Source: Heloderma charlesbogerti
Taxonomy: Eukaryota > Chordata > Lepidosauria > Squamata > Helodermatidae
Direction of reading: 5' to 3'
Length of the DNA: 64,000 nucleotides
Assembly (NCBI GenBank): GCA_026122225.1
Contig: JANEZZ010001871.1
Span: 248,001 to 312,000 of the forward strand
Shown one piece after another: positions 56,601-62,056 of this stretch; within the stretch, counting starts at the first letter, position 1; each line of letters begins with the position of its first letter. Under the pieces are notes generated by a model that saw only the letters and a program-made list of their open reading frames with translations, was not told the origin of the DNA and did no database searches. Position numbers and translations under genes: made by a program.

Positions 56601-57584
56601 GTAATTAGGTTAATGGTGCCCAGCATGCACCAGCAATTTAAACAAGCCACCGTGGCTTAAATAATACATGGTGATTTGCTTTGATCATGTGAACTGGGTC
56701 GCACCCAGAGATGGCAGGGATAAGAATCACAAGAAGTCACTGTGGCTACTGCATTGCTTCCATCAGTACTTTCAAGTGAGAGAAAGTTGTTCTCTAATTG
56801 GTCATGCTCCTGCTGCAACTACTTTTATACCTTTGATGTCATAATGTTTTTATGTTGCCATGGTCATAACTGGTGTAGCCTTTTTTAGCATTGTGTTTCA
56901 CCAGAATAAGTCCCTTACTAATATCATAGGGACTTTGATAAAAAGCAATCTGTTTGGATAAGCATTTGTACCATTTGATCATTGAGAAACAACATAGACA
57001 TTTTTAAAACCAGTGAAACAAGGTATATTTAATGCATTCGTTTCAGAATTAATTTAAAATAACATTTGTGATAACATTCAGAAACCTCACTACATCTGGT
57101 TTGAGGAATACATCCTCTGATTTGTTCTTTTTACTCTGTGTTAGGTTTTGTGTAAAAGTATCTTAATTCAGGGGAAAATAGGTCTTATCTTTGGTTCTGT
57201 CACTCACAATTCTGGAACAGTTTCTATCCCAACCTTAGTTTTGCACTTGTAAAGTGGGAATGATGATCTATGCAACAAGATCTTGTGACAATGTATGAAA
57301 AATTAGATATACGTATATTTTAAAAACTAGATACAATTATAAATAAAAACAAGATATAGTTCACTAACTAACTAGAATGGTGGAGTCTATTACCAAGATT
57401 CCTTTTTTCCTCAAGTATCAAAATGGCCTCAGTGTATTTTTAAAAAAACGTTTTCTGAAGGGATTTTTTTCTTTAACTGTGTCCTTATTCTTTTTCTTTT
57501 TTGTCTGACAGCTTATTCCAACATTATACACTATATGAGTATCTTTTCCACAGTCCCAGGGAAGAACTTGTGATTGGAGATGAG
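22324..57584 (+). CDS. CABCOCO1: CABCOCO1-like (DUF4464-type) gene, five 5' coding exons
   Basis: Five exons splice into one open frame of 184 residues: join(22324-22383, 49506-49609, 50200-50369, 52974-53118, 57512-57584). Every border is AG/GT and the phases run 0, 2, 1, 2, 0 without conflict, which chance exons would rarely do. The product starts with a lysine/glutamate-rich charged tail (residues 1-33). A mostly helical, soluble-looking body follows, with motifs [50 protein letters not shown] and [13 protein letters not shown] see no signal peptide or membrane segment. This resembles my memory of the vertebrate DUF4464 protein CABCOCO1 (C10orf107), described as a ciliary, calcium-binding coiled-coil protein. 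The family call is recall, not a search. The last exon ends in phase 0 on a perfect GTAAGT donor without a stop, so at least one more exon exists, probably beyond the window. Introns are about 27.1, 0.6, 2.6, 4.4 and more than 6.4 kb. Confidence 0.6.
22528..22605. repeat. Diverged CCTATACA...GTAAG palindromic repeat
   Basis: GCTGCAGTCCTAACATACAC followed by an AGTAGACGTGT block is an eroded member of the short interspersed family also seen at 23365, 23525, 26315, 32765 and 45076. Confidence 0.35.
22606..23054. other. Start of intron 1, mostly unannotated
   Basis: It contains a small inverted repeat, CTCCCAGCATG...CATGCTGGGAG (22837-22868), and a short CAATCCTATTTACGCTTACC fragment. No exon was seen. 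Confidence 0.4.
23055..23235. mobile_element. Palindromic MITE-like element
   Basis: It contains CAAGCATGGGTTGTTTAACC followed by GTGTATGACCCATGCTTGC, a local inverted repeat, and CTGTTCACAGAGCATAACAG. It resembles the AACAAGCCAC...GTGGCTTGTT elements at 35980 and 56455 only loosely. Confidence 0.4.
23365..23468. repeat. Short interspersed palindromic repeat
   Basis: CAATGCAATCCTATGTACAT, TCCACTGAGTTCAATGAGGT and CAGGTAAGTATGTATGGGTT form an imperfect palindrome, the common TCCTATACATGTCTACTC-type repeat of lizard genomes. Sister copies lie at 23525, 26315, 32765 and 45076. Confidence 0.6.
23525..23632. repeat. Short interspersed palindromic repeat
   Basis: AGGGTACAGTTCTATACACA, GGAGTAAGTTCCATTGGACT and GGAGGAGACATGTTACATGT identify a second, adjacent copy of the 23365 family. 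Confidence 0.55.
23848..24055 (-). mobile_element. CR1-like LINE 3' end
   Basis: AAGAACATAAGAGCCCTGCT, TCTGGTCCAGCATTCCGTTG and CAGTGGCCAACCAGATGCCC are the reverse complement of the CR1-like tail at 6600 and 9062. Confidence 0.7.
24089..24454. mobile_element. TTAA-type MITE with internal hairpin, copy 2
   Basis: Related to 3833-4240. It starts GGGCGCAATCGG and ends GAGGATTGCTTTCTTA, and has the internal hairpin CTAGACAGCCGATTATGGCTGTCTAG-like at 24178-24203 and the tail CCTATGTCCATCTAGACACT. The flanks read CTTAG on both sides, so the TTAA target has decayed or is not exact. Frames across it are spurious. Confidence 0.65.
24530..24790 (-). mobile_element. MIR-like SINE
   Basis: ACATTTATATCCTGCCTTTT, CTCACAACAGCCCTATAGGT and GAATCTGGGATCTCCTGAAT mark tail, core and B-box region of a minus-strand copy. 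Confidence 0.7.
24791..25560. other. Unannotated intron 1 sequence
   Basis: No exon or clear repeat was recognised. It is locally very AT-rich at 25018-25068. Confidence 0.4.
25566..25968 (-). mobile_element. L2-clade LINE 3' end
   Basis: The 3' tail (TTATTTATTTCTATACCGCC, CAATAGCCGAAGCTCTCTGG) and coding remnant match the larger L2 at 39970-43200, also on the minus strand. The element is truncated a few codons into the RT C-terminus. Confidence 0.8.
26315..26475. repeat. Short interspersed palindromic repeats, two copies
   Basis: TTTCAGTCCTATGCACAGTT, AAGCCCCATTGAACTCTCTC and GAGTAAATACACATAGGATC form one unit, followed by GCTGCAGTCCTATACACTCT of a second partial unit. Confidence 0.55.
26634..26745 (-). 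mobile_element. tRNA-derived SINE tail (minus)
   Basis: GAAACATAGGGCACTGCCAT, CTCAGATCATTGGTCCATCT and GACTGGCAGCAGCTGTCCAG match the reverse complement of the SINE tail at 32640-32700. Confidence 0.6.
26746..26995. mobile_element. MITE-like inverted repeat region
   Basis: CATGGTGGCTTATTTCCCC and its partners (GTTAACAAGCCACCAAGAAT; CTGTGGCTTATTTCTCTTGC) belong to a family of palindromic elements built on the motif GTGGCTTGTT. Borders are uncertain. Confidence 0.35.
26996..27780. other. Unannotated intron 1 sequence
   Basis: No exon or clear repeat was recognised. Confidence 0.4.
27790..27906 (-). mobile_element. tRNA-Ala-like SINE, head part
   Basis: ACACCAGGGATTGAACCTTC and GCATGCAAAGCACATGCTTT followed by ACCACTGCGTTGTAGCC are the reverse complement of the tRNA-Ala-like head (A and B boxes) seen at 32493. 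Confidence 0.7.
28095..28230. repeat. CA/TGCA microsatellite cluster in X1
   Basis: (CA)n at 28107-28125, TGCATGCATGCATGCA at about 28162-28176 and ACATACATAC at about 28201-28211. The equivalent zone of X2 (34395-34530) has a corresponding GT/CA-rich patch, so this composition is part of the element. Confidence 0.85.
28990..29142 (+). mobile_element. CR1-like LINE tail captured in X1
   Basis: GAACATGGGTGGGAAGGTGC, GTGTGAACAGAATGCTGGAC and GCTCTTCTTATGTTCTTA match the CR1-like end at 9062. The same fragment occurs at the equivalent position of X2 (33379-33505, inverted), so it was present in the common ancestor. Confidence 0.8.
29427..29771 (+). mobile_element. Sauria-type SINE with 15-bp target duplication
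   Basis: A 345-bp SINE. The tRNA-like head has GGTGGCTTAGTGGTTAAGAC (A box) and AGTTCGAGACC (B box). The 3' end GTCGGACATGACTGG followed by a CTTTACC repeat resembles the BovB LINE tail. It is flanked by perfect 15-bp duplications TTATGGAGAAACTCT at 29412-29426 and 29772-29786. Its mobility would have depended on BovB enzymes. X2 has the uninterrupted site at about 33088-33102. Confidence 0.88.
30581..31178. other. Spacer between the two hAT-like elements
   Basis: Unique sequence. It has a 42-bp-offset direct repeat, GTCACTCCATTGACACAAGG, at 30836-30855 and 30878-30897. No other feature was recognised. Confidence 0.6.
32493..32700 (+). mobile_element. tRNA-Ala-like SINE
   Basis: The head GGGCTGTGGCTCAGTGGCAG, anticodon-arm zone GCTTGGCATGCAGAAGG and B box GGTTCAATCCCCAGCATCTCC closely resemble tRNA-Ala. 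The body continues with TGCTAGATGGACCCAGCGTC and GTATAAGGCAGCTTCCTA. It is a SINE and not a tRNA gene, because body and tail are fused and sister copies exist at 13330, 26634 and 27790. Confidence 0.8.
32765..32855. repeat. Short interspersed palindromic repeat
   Basis: CAATCCTATGTATGCCTACT, GTTTAATGAGGCTTACCCTC and GTGTGCATAGGTTTCCAGC form an imperfect palindrome of the 23365 family. Confidence 0.6.
33379..33505 (-). mobile_element. CR1-like LINE tail captured in X2
   Basis: TAAGACATAAGAAGAGCCAT, CTAGTCCAGCATTTTATTCA and CCCACAAGCAGGACATGAGT are the reverse complement of the fragment at 28990-29142, at the corresponding position of X2. Confidence 0.8.
33800..34065 (+). mobile_element. Second SINE, private to X2
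   Basis: CTCAGGTCGAGTCAGCCTTC, GAGGTCGGTAAAATGAGTAC, GGCAATGGCAAACCACCCC and GGGTCAGTAATGACCCGGTG end in a CCTTTCCTTTT tail. X1 lacks it, and a few bases of the target appear to be lost. The tail type suggests a LINE-dependent SINE related to the Sauria group; the head is not clear. Confidence 0.6.
34596..35980. other. Unannotated intron 1 sequence
   Basis: No exon was recognised. It contains a G-run at 35430-35440 and only short anonymous frames. Confidence 0.4.
35980..36345. mobile_element. Palindromic MITE-like cluster (GTGGCTTGTTT motif)
   Basis: AAACAAGCCACAGTGGCTTG is itself a hairpin. It is followed by AGCCATGGTGGGTTGTTATC and a separate TTTTTCACAAACAAGCCACC block. The motif recurs at 38035, 56455 and 59070. 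Borders and target duplications are not resolved. Confidence 0.45.
36911..37118. repeat. Tandem duplication unit 1
   Basis: Starts GAGGCTGAAAATGACAAGGA and contains GCATTCATAAGGGCTCAGAA and GTCTGATGCAGGGGTGGGAG. It is repeated directly downstream as unit 2, which is split by a transposon. Confidence 0.75.
37119..37915. repeat. Tandem duplication unit 2, split by a MITE
   Basis: Starts GAGGATGAAATTGACAAGGA, is interrupted at 37188 by the foldback element, and resumes at 37789 with CTTGCCATCCTGCACACTTG, GCATTCATAAGGGCCCAGAA and GATCTGATGCAGGAGTGGGG. Without the insert it is about 200 bp, like unit 1. Confidence 0.75.
37189..37780. mobile_element. Foldback hAT MITE
   Basis: A 592-bp element from TAGGGATG to CATCCCTA, flanked by exact 8-bp duplications ACAGGTGG (37181-37188 and 37781-37788). 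It folds back on itself over much of its length. For example, ACAGCCGCCATTGCCGTGCC and GAGCAGAAACAGGAAATG pair with CACTTCCTGTTTCTGCTC and ACAGCAATGGCGGCTGT. The inner TTTACGTAGATATTTACGTA region continues the palindrome. It is GC-rich at both ends. The frames of 80-130 codons across it are not genes. Confidence 0.85.
38035..38155. mobile_element. MITE-like fragment
   Basis: AACAAGCCATGGCAAGCCAC and GACAAGCCACCCATCGTGGC resemble the cluster at 35980. Only a partial copy is present. Confidence 0.35.
38160..39110. other. Unannotated intron 1 sequence
   Basis: AT-rich DNA. No exon or repeat was recognised. Confidence 0.4.
39112..39490 (+). mobile_element. L2-like LINE 3' end, second subfamily
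   Basis: The coding remnant reads like [21 protein letters not shown], partly in frame, with the tail TATTTTATTGCTGTAAGCTG, GGGCTTCTGCCCTGAAGGGC and TAAATAAAATTAATTAAATAAA. Its counterpart in inverse orientation is at 45190-45487. Confidence 0.7.
39491..39970. other. Unannotated intron 1 sequence
   Basis: No exon was recognised. It precedes the 3' end of the large L2 element. Confidence 0.4.
39972..43200 (-). mobile_element. L2-clade LINE, nearly complete ORF2
   Basis: On the minus strand an endonuclease start is visible in 42689-43195 ([28 protein letters not shown]). A middle region follows (41807-42334: [20 protein letters not shown]), then RT motifs [19 protein letters not shown] and [19 protein letters not shown]. 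The segment 40381-41043 contains [17 protein letters not shown] and [20 protein letters not shown]. Frameshifts and stops break the frame, so it is dead. The 3' tail (TTATTTCATTTCTATACCAT) matches 25566. The 5' untranslated part may extend to about 43630. Confidence 0.88.
43201..43779. other. Possible L2 5' leader and junction region
   Basis: The first part may be the L2 5' leader on the minus strand. The block at 43385-43600 is GC-rich with unidentified frames. Nothing was recognised with confidence. Confidence 0.35.
44938..45073. mobile_element. hAT MITE nested in CR1
   Basis: Begins CAGGGTTGGGCAACTTGTGG and ends GCTCACCCCTG, with internal inverted GCTGATGGGAGTTGTACATC-type blocks. Flanks ACTTAAGC and ACTTAGTC are a decayed 8-bp duplication. 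Confidence 0.7.
45076..45172. repeat. Short interspersed palindromic repeat
   Basis: GATCCTATATCAACCTAGCT, GACCCATTGAACTCGATGGG and GTAGACATGTATAGGATTGC make the clearest example in the window of the CCTATACATGTCTACTC palindrome family. Confidence 0.7.
45190..45487 (-). mobile_element. L2-like LINE 3' end, second subfamily
   Basis: TTATTTAAAACATTTCTTGG, CCGCCTTTCAGGCCAGAAGC and TGGTGGACCTCCGATGGCAA are the reverse complement of the family at 39112. It encodes [20 protein letters not shown] on the minus strand. Confidence 0.7.
45556..45870 (-). mobile_element. CR1 LINE 3' fragment
   Basis: AATCTTAGAGTTGGAAAGTC, CCAACCCCCTGCTCAATGCA and AGGAAGTTTCTCCTAATGTT are the minus-strand 3' part of a classical CR1, inserted in the larger CR1 remnant. 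Confidence 0.75.
46145..47695 (+). mobile_element. L2-clade LINE, RT and 3' part
   Basis: RT frame from 46166 has [59 protein letters not shown] (motif A), [19 protein letters not shown] (motif B) and [12 protein letters not shown] (catalytic YADD). The same frame is broken by TGA (46463-46465), TAG (46667-46669) and TAA (46988-46990). Downstream pieces include [17 protein letters not shown] and the tail CATCGCCCTGAGATCTTA. It ends in a GAAA microsatellite. It is inactive. Confidence 0.85.
47658..47696. repeat. (GAAA)n microsatellite
   Basis: About ten GAAA units at the 3' end of the L2 element, probably grown from its terminal tail. Confidence 0.95.
47700..49505. other. End of intron 1, unannotated
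   Basis: AT-rich DNA with a T/G-run at 48556-48572. No exon was recognised before the acceptor at 49505. Confidence 0.4.
49506..49609 (+). CDS. CABCOCO1: CABCOCO1-like coding exon 2
   Basis: The acceptor is TTGCTACAG|GAAGAAGAC and the donor is CAAAA|GTAAAT. The exon is 104 bp, enters in phase 0 and leaves two bases of a lysine codon. It encodes residues 21-54: [10 protein letters not shown], then [20 protein letters not shown] and AGVQ. The second half reads as an amphipathic helix. Ignoring the donor would give an immediate TAA, which supports the splice. The following intron is only about 590 bp. Confidence 0.75.
49880..49990 (-). mobile_element. L2-like LINE 3' tail in intron 2
   Basis: TTATATCTTGCCCTTCCGAA and CAGGGCAGCTAACAACATGG match the tail seen at 45190 and 53535 in minus orientation. 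Confidence 0.5.
50200..50369 (+). CDS. CABCOCO1: CABCOCO1-like coding exon 3
   Basis: The acceptor is TTTTTTACCACAG|AAGTTTGG and the donor is GACA|GTATGT. The 170-bp exon completes K55, encodes residues 56-111 and leaves one base. The protein has [20 protein letters not shown], then a Trp/Tyr-rich stretch ([15 protein letters not shown]), then [20 protein letters not shown]. The last part looks like a buried helix of a globular core. It is the most conserved-looking exon of the gene and the best probe for confirming its identity. Confidence 0.8.
50372..51002. other. Intron 3, unannotated part
   Basis: No repeat or exon was recognised. Confidence 0.4.
51003..51258 (-). mobile_element. MIR-like SINE in intron 3
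   Basis: TTATTTATTACATTTCTATC, CAACAACCCTGTGAGGTGGG and AGAACCCGGATCTGCCAACT mark tail, core and head. A short direct repeat CTCCACACAGAATTACA follows at 51254 and 51281. Confidence 0.8.
51588..51670 (+). mobile_element. CR1 LINE 3' end
   Basis: ATTGAGCAGGGGGTTGGATT, GGCCTTGTAGGCCCCTTCCA and a terminal ATGATTCTATGATT, the classical CR1 octamer end. Confidence 0.8.
51671..52973. other. Intron 3, unannotated part
   Basis: AT-rich. A CAAACCAGTTA-type motif occurs in both orientations near 51740-51800, possibly MITE debris. No exon was seen. Confidence 0.4.
52974..53118 (+). CDS. CABCOCO1: CABCOCO1-like coding exon 4
   Basis: The acceptor is GTTTGTATTGAAG|CCCAAC, which is weaker than the others but is preceded by a pyrimidine-rich run. 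The donor is ATCAG|GTATTA. The exon is 145 bp. Two bases complete T112, then residues 113-159 follow, with motifs [20 protein letters not shown] and [19 protein letters not shown]. Two bases (AG) are left for a serine codon finished by exon 5. Its entry and exit phases match exons 3 and 5 exactly. Confidence 0.75.
53535..53650 (-). mobile_element. L2-like LINE 3' tail in intron 4
   Basis: TTAACATTTATATACCACCT, GCCATCAAGGTGGTGTACAG and TTTAAAAACAATAAAACCCT form an untranslated tail in minus orientation. Confidence 0.55.
53651..55507. other. Intron 4, unannotated part
   Basis: No exon was recognised. TTCCCACAATGCCCTGGAGTG and GCATTGTGGGAAGTTACAC (54534-54587) form a short hairpin related to one at 16066-16119. 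Confidence 0.4.
55508..55735 (-). mobile_element. MIR-like SINE in intron 4
   Basis: TTATTCCTTTTATATCCCAC, CAACAACACTGAGGTAGGTT and ACCTGGGTCTCCTCAGTGCT mark a minus-strand copy. Confidence 0.75.
55736..56454. other. Intron 4, unannotated part
   Basis: No exon or repeat was recognised. Confidence 0.4.
56455..56710. mobile_element. Palindromic MITE-like element (GTGGCTTGTTT motif)
   Basis: CAAACAAGCCACTGTGGCCA and TTAAACAAGCCACCGTGGCT, with GGTTCGGACAACATGAGAAG between, place it with the cluster at 35980. Exact ends are unclear. Confidence 0.45.
56711..57511. other. Intron 4, 3' part
   Basis: AT-rich. It ends in the long pyrimidine tract (57480-57504) that precedes exon 5. Confidence 0.45.
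57512..57584 (+). CDS. CABCOCO1: CABCOCO1-like coding exon 5
   Basis: A long pyrimidine tract ends in the acceptor TTGTCTGACAG|CTTATT, and the exon ends at a perfect donor, GAG|GTAAGT. The 73-bp exon completes S160 and encodes residues 161-184, [15 protein letters not shown] followed by REELVIGDE. The exon is in phase 0 at its end and lacks a stop. It is too short to appear as an open reading frame and was found by phase-matched splice scanning. Confidence 0.75.
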
Positions 57585-59069
57585 GTAAGTAATTTATATG
57601 ACTGGAACTGATTAAGTAGAATATTTTAATGCATGTTCCCCGGCATCTGTTTTCTATAGCTCAAAGCAACTTTGTGTCAAAATTGCTCAAGTGTTAACAG
57701 CGCAGAATAGCAGATGAAAGAATAGAGGAGAAGTGCAGTAATGCCTGTCTCCTCAGAAACTTGAACTTTAGAAGAATAAATATGCCATTGTTGGTTAGCC
57801 TGCTGGCTCTATTGTCAAGAATATCTTTGTTGACAACATTTATAAGGGTGATGTGTGGAATTCTAGGTATAACTGCGGCTAAGGAGAAGAGGGGCTAGTC
57901 TACAGAGGTTTTACACGACTGTGTATGACTCTTATGGCTGTCTTGCTTTATTTTGTTTCTGATGCAGTGTTTAAAGCAGCAATACTGAACGTAGATGGGC
58001 TGGAAAGCCAGACTTCCATCCAGCAGATGTCTGGAGCCCACCCACTCCAATAATTTTTTTGACTGATAAATCACAATGGTGAAGCGGGTCAGTGGTAGTG
58101 GTGGTTAATTTCTAAAAGTACCCCCACCCTCCTGTTCTAATGTGCCACACTTCCACATCTTGTCTGAGCTGCCTGCTCACCCTTCTCAGGCATACACATC
58201 CCTCCTGCAGCTGCAACTCCCCACCCTCTAAGTCCCCTCCAGAATTGTCTCGCATGCCAAAGCTGTTGCCTTGTGCTCCTTGCTAGCCATGCCTGTCCTC
58301 CCAAGTTTCCTTCTGCTGTGGCCACAGGCTGCTATCACCACCCATGTGTTGGCAAACTTCCAATTCCACACTCCTCGACACCTGCATTGCTAATCTAAAT
58401 GGAATGGGGGAGAAACTGATGATGTGGCATGCCGTCAAAGCCACCCCGTTGCCCTGTTAAGGCATCGTTCATGTTCACTATCGCCCAGATTAGAAGTATG
58501 TCCAATTGCGCATGAGCCACATGTATGGCTGGATTCCATTGAAATAAACAGGGCTTCCTGCCAAGTACATGAACTTCAGATTGCAGTATAACTGGCAGAC
58601 TCCTAATATTGTAAGCTGCTGTTGTAGTATGGAAACCATTTCATGTTTTGGATTATTTTACTACACTTCTCTGTACTTCCTTCTGTCATATTATCTCTTA
58701 AGCGAAGACGACCACAGTATTCAAGGTGTTTGGGCACAGCTGGGTTTTATATATTTTCCATATTTTATAATACTTAGAACCATTCTGCTTACCTTTCTGC
58801 TTCATACGTTGAATACAAACACATTTATTTAAAACCTTGTGTCTATGTACTTATTCCTAAGATTACTTTTTCTAATGTAATATACTTCAAATTTACAAAG
58901 TTAGACCTGGTCAAATATAATGGGAAATCATGGTTTCCTGCTATGTGTGTGAGCCTGCTTGATCTTTGGGCTCATGCACTCCCTTGTCCACTCTCCTCCT
59001 CTTTCCTGCAGTATAGGAGGAGATTGAAAGTATCTTCTTATGATATTAAACTAATCACAATTTCCCCGT
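57585..59069. other. Presumed intron 5, unannotated part
   Basis: No exon was recognised. Weak similarity to a CCTATACA-type repeat appears near 58530. Confidence 0.35.
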
Positions 59070-59225
59070 TTCCCTGATGTCCAAACTCGGGGAACTGTGT
59101 TTTGTTTGACTAGTGAGAACAAGCCATGATCAAACCATAGTTTCAGATCCTGGCTTGTCCTCAGACCATAGTTTAAACAAACCACAGTTCCCCAGGTTGA
59201 GATGTCACTGGGAACTATGGTTACT
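59070..59225. mobile_element. MITE-like inverted repeat
   Basis: GTCCAAACTCGGGGAACTGTG and CCACAGTTCCCCAGGTTGAG, with inner GATCAAACCATAGTTTCAGA and CAGACCATAGTTTAAACAAA, form an imperfect palindrome. Confidence 0.5.
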
Positions 59226-60632
59226 TTAAAACTGGAAGCAGAAGTTTTCAGTCCCCTCCTCTGGCATGCAGACGGGGAGGATTGGGGAAGAGGGAGCGAA
59301 AAAGCACAAAGCTTATGCAAGCTTGTTCACATAGTGGGAAAACGTAGATTCCCATTATGTCTGAAGCAGGCTACTGAATATCAGCTTCAACTTTATTACA
59401 GTTGCTCATTTGTGCATGACTTATTTGGAGAAAGGGGATCATTTTTTCTTTCACTTCTTATAACTTCATCCTGTTTTGGCTTTAATTACCTTGAAAAATT
59501 TGGTGCAGAAAAGTTCATCAGAAATTTCTGCCATTGCATATTCAGATTTTCTCTACCATCTTGATGGAAAGTTACTCTTCCTCTGAGAAGAGGTAGAATT
59601 CTAAAGTCTCTTTTTAAAAAGCCCCCTGGGCTACAGTAAAAATCATTGTAAGCTGTTAGTTGCCTATGCTTGTTTTATACATTTTCTGTCTCACTGCTCA
59701 ATCACTTATTTCTGTGCTAGTTAATCAAGCGATGTTTTGGCAAACTTCTGTTTAGTCATGACACAGAACACAATCCAAAGAAATCATATTGCACGTGGGA
59801 GAGTACTGTGTGTATATAGCTGGATCTTCTCTGGCCTTTTTTGCTGCAGGTGTTCCCACTGCTGAAGGCAGTCAGTTTCTTAAGAACTGAACAGCAGCTA
59901 ATCTCTTTGGCAGTTAGATTGCACTGCTATTTTTAAGTAATAAAACTGCATCTATTTTAAATATATGAAGCCCATTTTAATTGTTTTCAGAAAGACTATT
60001 AAAATGACATTCTCCTAAAAGTTAGTTTCTAAATGGCTCAGAAAATTATTAGCCAATGAAGAGGCAGCTTTATAGTGAGGGAGCAAAGAATAAATGTTAC
60101 TACAATCCTGCTGACTGCTAGCCCTCATAAATCAGTTGATCTAATAAAAATAAAGCAATTGCAAAAGAAAACAGTAAGGCATGAATGTCAGACTCTTGTG
60201 AGAAGGCATACCTTGACATTTAGCCAGCAGTAGGAAGCATTTGTCTAGAAACATTGATGTCTCTCTCTTTAATGCTTACTTAAGAGTGAAACCTTATAGA
60301 AATAATTTGCTGTAGAAATGAATCCAGGTTACCAAAATAGTGCCTGAGTCCAATTTGGAGAGTGGCTTTCACCTTAAAAAAAACCAAGAGTTTTTTAGTA
60401 ATATCTGTTGTTTATTCAAGGGTAATATTGGACTAATTTGACCATGCTGAGAGAGGAAGGATTTTCCTAAAATATTTTTATGGAAGATAGATACAGTTGT
60501 GGGTGGAAAAGTATTTGGGGACAGGTGGCCAATAGGTGTGCCTAATATGGCATCATCTTATCCAGATCCTGTGCATGTTTATTTGGAGCATCTGGGTTTA
60601 GTGGGTCTCACTTCCATTGGAGTGCAGCCTTT
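59226..60632. other. Presumed intron 5, unannotated part
   Basis: No exon or repeat was recognised. The 120-codon frame at 59202-59564 shows no domain and has no suitable splice context. Confidence 0.4.
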
Positions 60633-60637
60633 GACTG

Positions 60638-61272
60638 GGTTCGGACAATAAGTGCGGTAAACCCCGCCTCTGAAACATGTAAATATACCTACTCTGCCTT
60701 TCCCTTTCTCACTTTCTCCTGATATCGTTCTGAATCTGACCATTCTGCCCCTCACAGCTAGGCCTTGCCAGCTAACAGAGAAAGGGCAAGTTCCGACGAT
60801 CATTGGGGGAAACAATGCAGCAAGGTTCTTTCCCCCACCTCTGCATGTGCTTCGCGTGACTGGGATTACCTGCTCTGCATCACAGGCTGTCCTGTCATCT
60901 GGATCTGACACATGGCACAGGCATAGGTCATTGTCACTCACCCTAAAACCCACCCTGTGCAATATAGCTTGTAGGGTAGATGAAAATGAACTACACCCGT
61001 GCTGCACACTGGGTTTGGATGACACAGCAATCTATGACACAGTGCGGATAATTAGAGTAATGCTGGTCCCCCAGCTGGTGGGGGCAGGGGAAACAACCGA
61101 TGCTGCATTGTTTCCTCCACTGATCGTCTAAACTTGCCCTTTGTCTGTTAGCTGGCAAAACCTAGCTGCGAGGGGAGTATGGTCAGATTCAGAACGATAT
61201 TAGGAGAAAGTGAGAAAGGGGAAGGCAGAGTTGCTATATTTACATGTTTCAGAGGTGGGGTAAGACGGAGGA
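60638..61272. mobile_element. Foldback element with about 170-bp arms
   Basis: The left arm (about 60655-60825) has CCTCTGAAACATGTAAATAT, CACTTTCTCCTGATATCGTT and GCTAACAGAGAAAGGGCAAG. The right arm (about 61105-61260) has the complements: CTTGCCCTTTGTCTGTTAGC, AACGATATTAGGAGAAAGTG and ATTTACATGTTTCAGAGGTG. The central 280 bp is not palindromic overall. The outer left edge GGGTTCGGACAATAAGTGCG resembles the GGTTCGGACAACA of the element at 56455. It is a non-autonomous DNA transposon of unresolved class. The 148-codon antisense frame is not a gene. Confidence 0.7.
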
Positions 61273-61612
61273 AGGACTTCACTTCCTGGGTGTTCACAAT
61301 TGCTCAGAGATTCAAAGAGAACAATTTCCAGAGGATAGCTGTGTTAGTCTAGTGCAGAAAAAACAACAAAGAGTCTTGTGGCGCCTTAAAAGTTAACACA
61401 TATATTCTGGCATAAGCTTTCATGAACAATAGTCCACTTCATCATATGCTTGGAATATTATGGCAATTTTCAGTTTATAGCCAGTACATATGGGGAGAGG
61501 GAAAGAACTGTAAACAGTGAGGTCAGAAGGAAATTAAATGCAGAAGGTACTGATAGTGACAATCATATTAACAGGGGTCATTCACAGTGCATCTGAAGGT
61601 GTTACTGCAAAG
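61273..61612. other. Presumed intron 5, unannotated part
   Basis: No exon was recognised. The piece GATAGCTGTGTTAGTCTAGT with AACAAAGAGTCTTGTGGCGC near 61335-61385 resembles an interspersed repeat tail that I cannot name. Confidence 0.35.
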
Positions 61613-61746
61613 CATGGATGGGCAATTTTTGGCCCTCCATATGTTTTGGCCTACAACTCTCATAATTCTTCTCCATTGGCTATGCTGGCTAGGGCTGATG
61701 GGAGTTGTAGGCCAAAACATCTGGAGGGCCACAAGTTGCCCCTCTG
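61613..61746. mobile_element. hAT-type MITE
   Basis: CATGGATGGGCAATTTTTGG and CACAAGTTGCCCCTCTG form the ends, with GGCCTACAACTCTCATAATT and GATGGGAGTTGTAGGCCAAA as inner inverted blocks. Confidence 0.7.
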
Positions 61747-61939
61747 CTAAAGTAAAGAGAAAAAAGTATGTTAACTGAACAACAATGAGATTTAAACTTG
61801 ATGTAATTGTCTTTTTTTTCTTGTTTGTTTATATTAATAAAATATTTTTTAAAAAGAAAGAAGGAAAGCATCTGCATATATTTACAGTTCCCAAGGCTTT
61901 GCATGCACGCCTGAGGGTGACTCCTGTTAATTCAACTAC

Positions 61940-62056
61940 AGTTGGGGACACATAGGTGTTAGACTACAACTCCCATCATTCCAATGATGGCCGTGTTGGC
62001 TTGGGTGATGGAAATTGGAGTCCAACACATCTGGAGGGAACTAGGTTGGGGATGGC
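61940..62056. mobile_element. hAT-type MITE
   Basis: ACAGTTGGGGACACATAGGT to CTAGGTTGGGGATGGCT, with GACTACAACTCCCATCATTC and ATTGGAGTCCAACACATCTG inside. Ends are worn and no target duplication is visible. Confidence 0.6.

Noticed and set aside
59202..59564. 120-codon plus-strand frame as a possible exon
   Set aside because: It overlaps a palindromic MITE-like segment at its start and has no family similarity that I recognise or matching splice phases.
60579..61131. 148- and 94-codon frames on opposite strands
   Set aside because: They read through the arms of a foldback element, and the arms are reverse complements of each other.
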